A stretch of DNA of 64,000 bases from Amphimallon solstitiale (lineage: Eukaryota > Arthropoda > Insecta > Coleoptera > Scarabaeidae). Below the pieces are notes generated by a model. That model did not search any database. It saw only the letters and a list, made by a program, of their open reading frames with translations, and was not told where the DNA came from. Made by a program: the position numbers and the translations under genes. The DNA is taken from contig OY720683.1 in assembly GCA_963170755.1 (NCBI GenBank), positions 100,661,807 through 100,725,806 on the forward strand, given 5' to 3'. Within the stretch, counting starts at the first letter, position 1; each line of letters begins with the position of its first letter. Positions 55,482 to 64,000 of this stretch are shown here, piece by piece.

Positions 55482-57330
55482 CAGCGTTAGTAAGAAGTCC
55501 CGGAACGGTCGAATAACTTTGTTATTTGAAAATTATGATTTCTGAAATTTGGTATGGGGGTATAGTTAATATAAATGCATTTTATGCAATACAGTTAATA
55601 TTTTTTTCACGTCCGGTTTAATCGGCAATACGTCCAACTTTTTTTTTTAAATGGAACGCGCAGATTTTTTTAACACTTTTGAATGCAAAATAAAAAACTA
55701 CGTTCAGAAAGTATTAAGATGTTTATTTTTATTCACAAGAAAACAGTTAAAAAATTAAAAAAGTGTCCTAATACAGAAAAATCAAGGTACCTTTGAAAAA
55801 AGTTGTTGTTTAGTGTTTGCATTCTTTTTGCCGTCACATTTGACAATTTTAAAAGCGTTTTAACTTTTGCATCGCTATAAATTTACTTATTTTTGACATT
55901 GACACATTTGAAAATGGCAGTAAAACTTACTGAATCAGAACGAATTGAGATATTAATGATGCGTGGGTACGGTGATCGTCAACGTTCTTTTGAAGAGGTT
56001 CGTATTTTGTTTAATACTGTTTATCCGGATCGTCACATTAGTAAAAGTACGGTATGCCGAACAATTCCAAAGTTTGAAGTCTTTCGTCAGGTGAAGGAAT
56101 AACTAGAAGGGGACGTCCATTAACAGCAACAGATGAAGAAACTAGTTTGAATGTGTTACTTACAGTGGAAGAAAATCATCACGTGTCCACAACAGAATTA
56201 GGTCAAATTCATGAGATCTCTCAAAAATCTACTCATAATATTCTTAAATCAGCAAGAATGAAAGCCTTTAAAATGTATCCCGTCCATGAGTTAACTGAAG
56301 ATGATCCAGATCGTAGACTACAATTTTGCGAAACAATGACGGAATTGATCGAGCAGCAGCCTAATGTTTTAGATCACATGATTTTTTCAGATGAGGCAAC
56401 GTTTTGTCTCAACGGCACTGTGAACAGACATAATTGTCGCTACTGGTCAATTGAAAATCCGCATTGGATTGAAGAAGTCCATACACAGCGTCCTCAAAAG
56501 GTGAATGTCTGGGCTGGTCTTGTTGGAAACATCATAGGACCATTTTTTATAAGAGGAAATTTAACTGGCAACGTCTACTTAAATTTATTGCGAAATGAGG
56601 TTGTTCCAGCACTTGCGGCCCTCTTTCCAAATGCAAACATAGGTGATCACCCTAATGCACATTTTTGGTTTCAACTAGATGGAGCTCCCCCCATTTTGCC
56701 CATAATGTCCGCCATTATTTGAATGAAATTTTTCCAGGACGTTGGATCGGACGTAGAGGAGCAATCGAATGGCCAGCACGTTCGCCAGATCTCTCGCCAT
56801 TAGATTTTTTCTTTTGGGGTCACTTGAAATGTCAAGTGTACAAAAATCGTCCCCATAATCTTGAACAATTGGAAGAGAGAATAGTTCAAGAAGCCAATCG
56901 CATCACTCCAAAACAAATACAAAATTCAATAAGAAATTTTACTGACCGTTTACATTTTTGTCAAATTGTAAATGGAGAGCATTTTGAACAATTATTGTAA
57001 TCGCAACCTGAATAGACAGGTATCTTGATTTTTCTGTATTAGGACACTTTTTTAATTTTTTAACTGTTTTCTTGTGAATAAAAATAAACATCTTAATATT
57101 TCCTGAACGTAGTTTTTTATTTTGCATTCAAAAGTGTTAAAAAAATCTGGGCGTTCCATTTAAAAAAAAAAAAGTTGGACGTATTGCCGATTAAACCGGA
57201 AGTGAAAAAAATATTAACTGTATTGCATAAAATGCATTTATATTACCTATATCCCCATATCAAATTTCAGAAATCATCATTTTCAAATAACAAAGTTATT
57301 CGACCGTTCCGGGACTTTTTACTAACCCTG
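55482..57330 (+). mobile_element. Mariner-like (DD41D) element with about 300-bp TIRs
   Basis: TA at 55480-55481 and 57331-57332; ends CAGCGTTAGTAAGAAGTCCC and GGGACTTTTTACTAACCCTG. Inverted similarity runs about 300 bp inward (55482-55795 with 57018-57330): CGAATAACTTTGTTATTTGA, TGCATTTTATGCAATACAGT, TTAAATGGAACGC, CATTAAGATGTTTATTTTT-type, GTGTCCTAATACAGAAAAAT. Size 1849 bp. The single transposase gene has two frameshifts. Block copy 1 lacks this insertion at the matching place (near 41065). Confidence 0.9.
55914..57000 (+). pseudogene. DD41D mariner-like transposase, two frameshifts
   Basis: ATG at 55914. HTH: MAVKLTESERIEILMMRGYG, RSFEEVRILFNTVYPDR, ISKSTVCRTIPKF (to 56070); a shift near 56090 moves to the frame GITRRGRPLTATDEETSLNV (GRP hook) and VSTTELGQIHEISQKSTHNI. 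Catalytic part: LDHMIFSDEATFCLNGTVNR (first Asp), NCRYWSIENPHWIEEV, KVNVWAGLVGNIIGPFFIRG, HFWFQLDGAPP (second Asp, about 56675); a missing base in the run of C at about 56688 shifts to HFAHNVRHYLNEIFPGRWIG, EWPARSPDLSPLDFFFWGHL (third Asp). Allowing for the shift, 41 residues lie between second and third Asp. Ends with NRITPKQIQNSIRNF and CQIVNGEHFEQLL. Otherwise complete; a young copy. Confidence 0.9.
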
Positions 57331-58427
57331 TATATTCTTCATTTCTATTACTTTTATTATTTCAATATATTAGTTTATTTGGCTGAGATTAGAAGAGTCG
57401 CAATTCTAAATTAATATTCTTCAAATAATCTTGGAATTATTTACTGCAGACTACTTTAAGACCAACTATAGTAATTGTAAACAGATATATTATTCGAAGA
57501 ATATACCTGTAACTAATTATACTTAAATAATCCGCCAGAGATCAAATTAATTGTGCCATCTGAAAGGGACACAATCTCTTCCACTTACACCATGTAACCG
57601 ATACCCATGTAGTTATACGTAAATAAAGTATTATATTAGTAGACGAAAATGATTTATTTGATAAAATAACAAGCAATACAAAACAACTTACGTCGGCGAT
57701 AGTTGTTGCTTTGTATATATAATAAAATTCTTATTTATTAGTTGAGAAAGAAGAAACAAGTCCGGGTCTCTTTAATAACCTTGGTAGAACAGCTGATTTA
57801 TCAAAACTAAGAGATTTGCTTGCTTTCTGTTTTCATTTTATATAATCAATTTTAGGGATTAGTAAAAGCATTTATTCAAATATTTAATTAATTAACTCCC
57901 ATTACAACAATAGCTTGTATGCTAATGATTACGTATTTAAAAAATCATACTTTTGAAAAGAAGCAACTTTGAACAAATCTGAAATTACGTTATAATATTA
58001 AGTCGATGATTGAAATCCGTCAAATTCTTGCGCTTATAAATAAAGTACACAATGTTTTCTTTTACTTTGTTTAAAGGGCATTTTTAAATATTAAAATGTA
58101 TTGCTTAATCAGTGTGTTAGATTTTATGTGTCACAGCAAATATCGCGGCTATTGTATGAATGATTGAGGAATTACGTATAAGAAAGTTGGATAATTTTTT
58201 AATAATGTGTCAAAATCGGAAAAACTATTGTACATCAAATACTAAAAAAAAAAAATTTCATATTTTAAATGGAACATACCCAGTATTATTGCATATTCTG
58301 AAACTACAAGAATTTATCTTTACAACAGTATATCACATGTTATACTTGTTTCATTTATTTACAGCGTAATAGAATAACTAACTGAGCGTGTTAACAACCT
58401 ATTTAAATATTAGTTAACAGTTTAACT

Positions 58428-58793
58428 AATGAGGTGTGGCCACCTCACGGCTTTCTTATACGTATAAGCGTTTCAAACTATTAAAATTGTTCTAAATTGT
58501 TTTAAATATTTTTATCTCAGAAACATAAACCTGTGAGTAAGTGTGTTACTTCAAGTCCAAATTTTAAGAATTTTTTTATGTAAAAATTATTCAAAATCCT
58601 GGTATAAGTACCTACTTCTGTTCTCTTAATGAATCTCCGCAGAATGCATACTTTGCGAGATATTTAAAAGAAAATGCTGCTCGCTAAGAGTAAAAGTGTT
58701 CCTTCCGGTTCAAATTTTGAAATTTCATTAATACAAACAAATATTCCAAATCCAGCTCTAAATACTTTTGTAGACTTGATAAATATACAGTGA
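58428..58793 (-). mobile_element. Family X copy D, truncated
   Basis: Starts GAGGTGTGGCCACCTCACGGC then TTTCTTATACGTATAAGCG and runs through TTTGCGAGATATTTAAAAGA and CTTCCGGTTCAAATTTTG (58683) and stops at ATAAATATA/CAGTGAGGACG, where another element's CAG end begins. About 45% of the full length. Oriented as copies B and C. Confidence 0.7.
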
Positions 58794-58795
58794 GG

Positions 58796-58909
58796 ACGCG
58801 GGGGTTGGAATAAATTCATTTAAAATTTTTGGTTTTGTTTTATGGAAAAACGCTGGGATAGGTCGATTTTTATTTTTAGCTGCGGTTTTTCTGATGGTAA
58901 ATTGATATA
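58796..58909. mobile_element. Solo end of a TA-flanked mariner-like element
   Basis: CAGTGAGGACGCGGGGGTTGG directly after TA at 58794-58795 has the form of a mariner terminal repeat. Its partner was not found in the window. Confidence 0.35.
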
Positions 58910-59107
58910 CAGTTCTGTGCAATAAATCGGCGTACACTTAATATACGCTTATGTAAATATGACTTTTGTTTGAATACCTGTCATGTATGACAAATTGAAA
59001 TGACGCTATAATTCCATTTGTCAACTTAACTTAAGCCATTTTCACAATGGCAAAATAATGTCAAAATTAGCAATAAGACGTGTACGCCAATTTATTGCAC
59101 AAAACTG
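58910..59107. mobile_element. 198-bp MITE, 28-bp TIRs, TA target
   Basis: CAGTTCTGTGCAATAAATCG then GCGTACAC at the left and GTGTACGCCAATTTATTGCA then CAAAACTG at the right, flanked by TA (58908-58909 and 59108-59109). No coding. The CAGT start and TA duplication fit the Tc1/mariner group. Confidence 0.75.
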
Positions 59108-59226
59108 TACAAACGGTGGTCCAAAAATAAGTTACGACCATCAATTCTTTTTTTCAAATGGAAACATATGTTTTTTATTTAATTTATTAATTCTGCATCT
59201 AATTCTAAGTATGTTTCATGTACCAT

Positions 59227-59515
59227 GTCCTATACCCAAACTCAACAGTTATCGAGAAATTTACAATTGAACATATCAATAACTGAGAGCGTATCCTACA
59301 AAATTTATTTCACTTTCTTGTCTGAAAACGACCGATTTATTAAAAAAAACAGAAAAACAAGTCAAATTAAATGTTCATACTGTTGACTACTAACTTCCTG
59401 ACAATAGGCAAGCCGAAGATCAGTTTATCATAACACTGTAGTTAACGTTTGCGGCTTAATTTGTTGTATTTCGGTTATAATTTCTCGATAACTGTTGAGT
59501 TTGGGTATAGGACAT
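59227..59515. repeat. Inverted repeat, about 35-bp arms
   Basis: TGTCCTATACCCAAACTCAA then CAGTTATCGAGAAATTT (59227-59263) and AAATTTCTCGATAACTGTTG-type reverse complement ending GGGTATAGGACA (59477-59514). The 215-base spacer is AT-rich. Nearby TTTTTTTTAAATGGAATACC at 59680-59700 resembles mariner leader sequence, so this may be part of another decayed long-TIR element (59110-59710). Confidence 0.6.
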
Positions 59516-59792
59516 TGTACGGGGTTATTGACTATGTTTGGACAAATAGATAACTTTGTTATTTGAAGGATTAGAAAAACGTTTAAATTAGGAAAGTTGT
59601 AGGATTTCACTCAAGGCGCTAGAATTTGATATCAGAAAAAACAAACGAACGTCGTAAAGCCGTCAAAAACGGCTAACTTAGTTTTTTTTAAATGGAATAC
59701 CCTATATAATGTTACATAATCTGATTCTAAATAAAATTTCGAGTATATTCCATTTATATAAGATATACCTACATTCAACTGTTTTCGCGCTA

Positions 59793-59909
59793 TCGCTGAT
59801 TGAAAATCGTACTACTACTATGTTTCCATAGAAACCCCGTAATGACTTGCGTAAATTCATATACGAAGGGTGTAGAAAACATATTAGTAGTACGATTTTC
59901 AATCAGCGA
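59793..59909. mobile_element. 117-bp MITE, about 27-bp TIRs, TA target
   Basis: TCGCTGATTGAAAATCGTAC then TACTAC at the left, GTAGTACGATTTTCAATCAG then CGA at the right, flanked by TA on both sides (59791-59792, 59910-59911). The centre carries another inverted match, CTATGTTT and AAACATA. Non-coding. Confidence 0.8.
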
Positions 59910-60510
59910 TAATTGATGTAATATTATTTTTGCCGATTTTGACACATTATTAAGAATAAATAATCTAATGATTTTCTTGTATACCTACCATTTTCTAACC
60001 ATTAATACAATAGTCGAGATATTTGCTGTGACATAAAATCTAACACTGTTTTATATAAAATATGATTTTAGTGATAGGTAAACATAATATAATATAAATA
60101 AGTAGATTGCTCTACATCATTAATTCATTCGAAATATAGTTAAGGATAGTATTTCAAAGAATCCAGAAGCAAATGTCTCAAAATAATATTTTGCGTTACT
60201 CGACCAATTGAAGAGTATTAAAAGAAAGGCAATGTGTTAGTTCTACAAGTATATTCCTAGAAGTGTTTCGCTTATCGTCATTTACGTAGCTGCCAAGTTT
60301 AGGGCTTGGGAACGTCGGTATAATATGATGGGCTTGACAACGTAAGAGTAAAAGTTTTTACACAAATACGCCTGGCCCTCTCCCAGAAAATCCCTGAACT
60401 AAACTTGTATATAAGTTGATATTATACCGCGTTAGCGGACCCAAAAATTTTTTTTTGAAATATCATTTTTTATCATAAGCATTGAATAATAGACCGAAAT
60501 AACACAAGAA

Positions 60511-60544
60511 ACGTTGTCAGTCCCGAAACCGGGACTGACAACGT
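60511..60544. repeat. Perfect 15-bp hairpin, block copy 2
   Basis: Base-for-base the same as 45724-45757: ACGTTGTCAGTCCCG-AAAC-CGGGACTGACAACGT, again followed by CGGGCCTGACAACG and a TA microsatellite. Both arms and loop are conserved. Confidence 0.85.
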
Positions 60545-60603
60545 CTTTGCGGGCCTGACAACGATTACTGTATGTAGCAGATCGGGTATGTGTAGACGGT
60601 TAA

Positions 60604-60640
<37 letters not shown>

Positions 60641-60914
60641 AATACTATTTGTTAAGTTATTGGCAATTCTTGCAATATCGTCCCTAACAGTTGTGAAGGG
60701 AAGGGGGCTCATAATTCCGCTGTTCATTACTCCTTTATGTGTGAAAAAGCTTCATGTATAGTTGCTTCAGTCCTTAATATATTGCTGGTGTTGGTGTCTA
60801 TAGTTTTGACTGCCTTCAGTAGTTGTTATTTAGCCCCTTTATTTTCCAACAATGACCATATCACAAATGGAAAATATAAAATGCTTGAATGTGTAACGTA
60901 CATTAGCGGATAAT

Positions 60915-61310
60915 TACTATCACAAGTATACATATAAACATTTATATGTAAACGTATGTGCACATATATACGAATTGGGATACACAGCATACATCTAGGT
61001 GTCATTACCAACAACGAACGCACAGACACGTGTTTTGGCTTTTAAGGCGTGTACGTGGTGCTGTTAGCAATGATCAACAACTAAGATCGCATCTCATGTC
61101 GGCTTGACTGATAAATGCCTGTGAGAATATCTCAGCGACATCTGCCATCCAAGCGCGACACCGAACACGACTGTTTCATCTTGCACACTGTGCTAAAGAG
61201 AAAACCTGTATGCTAATGTAATGACACCTAGTTGTATGCTGTCTATCCCAATTCGTACATATGTGCATATAAGTTTACGTATAAATGTATACATGTATAC
61301 TTGTGATAGT
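60915..61310. mobile_element. MITE with about 93-bp TIRs
   Basis: Left TTACTATCACAAGTATACAT... through CGAATTGGGATACACAGCAT and CTAGGTGTCATTAC; right GTAATGACACCTAG, ATGCTGTCTATCCCAATTCG through GTATACTTGTGATAGT in inverted order, about 90% matched. The core contains AGACACGTGTTTTGGC and CTCAGCGACATCTGCC, shared with the MITE at 22446-22775. It cuts the RTE-like fragment at 61311. Confidence 0.75.
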
Positions 61311-61560
61311 GATGACCATATCCTCTGTCTCGGAAATGTATCAAAGGCTCTTTCTAGATCAATTGCACAAAGGTACATCTTGCCGTTACCACATAGAATT
61401 CTGCCTGAAATTTGTCTTAAGCAGAATATCCAGTCCTGTGTGCTCTTGTCCAGCCTGAAAACTGCCTAATTCTTTTGGATCGTTGAGTATAGGTAAATTT
61501 TCTTTTAATCGCTTCTCTATTATCTTTTAGTGTACCTTTCCACCTGTATGTTTTCTATTT
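61311..61560 (-). pseudogene. RTE-like reverse transcriptase fragment
   Basis: Minus strand, across a frameshift: ENLPILNDPKELGSFQAGQE-type stretch (normally '..QxGFRPGRSTxD'), ISGRILCGNGKMYLCAIDLE, RAFDTFPRQRIW (first catalytic Asp in FIDLEKAFD). About 80 codons; the rest is absent and the MITE borders it on the left. Confidence 0.65.
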
Positions 61561-62289
61561 TTTTATGTATCTTGAACTTTCTCCTCACATATTAATATTA
61601 ATTTTCATATTGACTGCTATTACATTGTTGACAACGGATTGTTATTATATTAGAATGATATATGCTACAAGAACATATACCAAAATCATAAACGAAACTT
61701 CTATTGTCTTTCTTATATTTATTGCCCCGTGTGTAGTAGATACTGTCACCTGTCACCTATTAAAAATCTTTTAAAAATATTTTGATATTCAAGTACAACA
61801 GCTGAATAATGCAGTGATATAAATGTGTAATTTTTTTACGCCTGACATATTTTCATATCACAGCGACATCTAATAAATATGTTTTGGATGATTTACACTT
61901 GCGTGCAGCATAATTTTCGATTATAACATGTTTTCATACAACATGGTGTATTGGTCTGTTTTACTCAAACAGATAGTGAGAACTCCAGTTAGCATGAATT
62001 ATTGACGAGATATCCGACAGGCCCACCGAAACTTTAGATATACTGACGGCCTCTCGCACACACATATATTTCAGGATGTCAGAGAGCACCAGCTTTAACA
62101 ACATGCAATGGAAATTGTATTGTGCGTCAAGATACTGGGAAATAATGTTACATAAATGTCATATATTTTTGTGTATTTCTTTTGCTGACTCATGTAAAAT
62201 TATTACTCTTAGTATGGAAAGGATTTTTGCAAAAACAGCACTTGTCAAAAAAAAAACAAAATTTGTTTGCAATTGAAAAAATACTGTAA
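61561..62289. other. Intergenic sequence, no recognised gene
   Basis: Contains the short segment shared with 50620-50668. 61975-62080 is slightly GC-richer (GACGAGATATCCGACAGGCC). Frames 61565-61774 and 62076-62276 have no family features. Confidence 0.4.
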
Positions 62290-63420
62290 ACCTAGTTCAA
62301 TCTTCATACGCACTGCTGTTATCTTCTTCATCTACATCATTTGAGTCTTCAGTGACTTCTACGTTGATTTCTAGGGTTTCGTAGATTGTCCACAAAGAGT
62401 TTGAAGATCCTTCAGCTTCGATGGATTTGTTGGAATAGTTGGCCGGAACGTAGCTGAAAGTTCTAGCTTGTTATTTAAGCGATTCTCGTTTTTAATCATG
62501 CAATGTTTCTACATTCTAGAGTAACTATCTCTTACTTCTAGAAATTTATTGCACGACTGGATACGACCTAATCTCAGACTTGATTTGAATCGGTAATCGA
62601 GGATTCTTTATTTATCAATTGACAGTTTAAATTTAAAAGAGTCTTTCTGTTACACTTCAACCAAATGAAATGGTGATGAATTCCGACGACAAGTGGAGGT
62701 ATTTCTGCACTTTCTACTGCTTTTCTTTTAGAAATGATGACAAATCTTTGTCGATTGGAGGAAACGAGTGTCCCCGGTTTGGAAATATGTAAGTAATGCT
62801 ATCGACCACTGTAGGCAGTGAACTAGATTATGTGTTGCAATAACATCAGAAAGATAAATTGTTCCTTATAAAAGGAAGCGGCAAATTTTGCATGTAGTCA
62901 AAGCATACAACCATGCTTCCCTGACTTAGCTTTATCTCTCCATTGTTTCTTTAAACCATAAAAGGCTTGCGCCTTTCTTAAATGAAGCTCCTTTTATGGT
63001 GCTAAAGATGCTTTTACTTAATGGTTTTCTTCTACAGATATTTTTTGAATTAACGAATCGCCAATTGTGCACGTAGCAGTCCTTGCCAACCCAAATTTCA
63101 TGTTAATTTTTTTATGAACCTTGACCAATAGACGTTATAAGAGACTTGAATCTTATATCCCCCCTCCCCCCAAACAAACGTAGAACAGATAAAGTTTCTG
63201 GCAAGTAGTAGCTCGTGACTTTAGATTTTTGCAAAGGCTTGATTGCAGTCGTCTGCGATGGACAGATGTTACCGCATGCAGATTTAGAAACGCTTTTTTG
63301 CAAACTGGAACTTCTTTTCGTTGTACTTTATATGCATATTGCGCTGCATGTTCATAATTAGGTGCAGTAACGTCTTCCTCTGAGTCAGAGTAAGTTACTA
63401 GTACTTGCCTATTTTGTTTT
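62290..63420 (-). pseudogene. Decayed gene of an insect TE-like protein family (unnamed)
   Basis: Minus strand from the right: VPVCKKAFLNLHAV and RRRLQSSL (about 63330-63250), then after breaks AFYGLKKQWRDKAKSGKHGC (62975-62925), MQNLPLPFIRNNLSF (about 62905-62870), TYIFPNRGHSFPPIDKDLSS (about 62795-62740) and KEKQ, and an acidic tail SNSLWTIYETLEINVEVTED then DVDEEDNSSAYED (62420-62300). The blocks VCKKxFL..., 'YDLKKxWRDRAKSG...xDYMQNLPLP' and 'YxFPxRGHSFLPxDxDF' match, from memory, a multicopy insect protein family behaving like a transposable element. I cannot name its superfamily. The central region with the likely second and third acidic residues is deleted. Confidence 0.55.
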
Positions 63421-64000
63421 TGAGATCGTCTTTGTTTGAAAGGTAGTAGTGTTACATTTTTTTATATTTTATATCTTATTAGTGTTCTATGATTCTTGTT
63501 GTATTTCCTGCGAGTGACGCTGTACATTTGCTTTGAATTCTTTCACGTATTAGGTCACGCTTAGAATTAATCATTTGTTTTACTGTTGAAATTACGTATA
63601 ATTATTTCCTGCGGGATGTGGAATTTTCATCTAATTTATTTATACTTAATTTCCGCGAGTAATTAAGTGGTTTACTTCATTTTTAATTAAATTTAAACTA
63701 TCTTTCCTCCATTTCGCAGCGGTAGCGCAATCTCGTGTTTGTGCGACTGATTATGCTATAGGTAGCATTTAGAATGACATTCTGTTTAATGTTGTTATAT
63801 TCCTTACGTCGCTGCATAATTATCTGCGATTATTTCTATTTAATTATTTGTTTGTTTGGTCCTTATTAATTGGTCCCTTAACTTTTAAATATTTTGTGTA
63901 ACAATTCACCTCCAACTTGCTAGATGTCGCCTTGTCACCATCTACCGCAACCTAGTGTTCCTGTCATTTCATTCGTTCAATATCGACCGAACCGTTTAGT
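63421..64000. other. AT-rich right edge, nothing recognised
   Basis: No frame or repeat supported. GCTAGATGTCGCCTTGTCAC at 63920 is the kind of short string often seen at insect repeat ends. Confidence 0.4.

Larger units (their letters stand above)
55036..60640 (+). repeat. Duplicated block, copy 2
   Basis: Same order and orientation as 40632-45870. Left edge ATTCAACCGACGTAACC directly after a TA tract; right edge GTGTAGACGGTTAAATAA then (TA)n at 60606-60636. It is interrupted by the DD41D mariner (55482-57330) and by family X copy D with several MITEs (58428-59911); none of these are at the same places as in copy 1. The distal part (59915-60600 versus 45125-45815) looks about 97% identical, while the proximal part is more diverged (roughly 80-85%). 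Confidence 0.75.

Noticed and set aside
63715..63760. GCAGCGGTAGCGCAATC as part of a tRNA gene
   Set aside because: No acceptor stem, anticodon arm or B-box-like GGTTCGANTCC follows.

Overview
This window is non-coding-rich, AT-rich eukaryotic DNA that is dominated by transposable elements (TEs). The TE types point to an arthropod, most likely an insect: Jockey-clade, RTE-like and CR1/L2-like non-LTR retrotransposons, Penelope-like elements (PLEs) with GIY-YIG endonucleases, pogo/Tigger, Tc1 and several long-TIR mariner relatives whose N-terminal helix-turn-helix resembles the DUF4817 domain. The style is reminiscent of beetle or hemipteran genomes, but nothing in the window fixes the order. 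I see no bacterial operons, no CRISPR, no rRNA or tRNA gene and no virus.

Layout. 0-9 kb: decayed pieces of non-LTR retrotransposons, a TIR element with ATAATCCC direct repeats, one copy of a TIR family called here 'family X' (internal ACCGGAAGTA-headed repeats), and two CpG-dense patches. 9.2-11.9 kb: a whole but dead pogo element. 12-13.3 kb: a dead mariner relative. 14.5-23.3 kb: retrotransposon, Tc1 and mariner wreckage. 27.6-29.6 kb: a 5'-truncated non-LTR element with an intact 533-aa reverse transcriptase. 30.1-31.1 kb: the only convincing host gene piece, a CpG-dense promoter-like patch, a 5' leader and a 69-codon first coding exon ending at a GT splice donor. Its putative first intron holds about 3 kb of degenerate tandem satellite (31.4-34.5 kb) and a second family X copy. 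36.5-38.3 kb: a fold-back mariner. 38.7-40.6 kb: a PLE.

40.6-60.6 kb is the most structured part. A block of several kb occurs twice in the same orientation (about 40.63-45.87 and 55.04-60.64 kb). Each copy carries different mariner insertions, and each ends in a perfect 15-bp hairpin followed by a TA microsatellite. Between them lie a three-deep nest (Jockey inside mariner inside family X, with a 10-bp target duplication), a Jockey copy with an 11-bp target duplication inside an inverted RTE-like copy, and a 1.1-kb near-perfect PLE palindrome. 60.9-64 kb: a MITE with about 93-bp TIRs, an RTE-like fragment and a decayed gene of an insect TE-like family that I recognise but cannot name.

The most notable observations are four hammerhead-ribozyme-like cores at PLE ends that all carry one extra base at the same place, the duplicated block with its hairpin tail, family X with its repeated ETS-like ACCGGAAGTA box, and the intronic satellite. 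Apart from the RT at 27.9-29.6 kb and the PLE endonuclease ORFs, nearly all TE coding sequence is broken.
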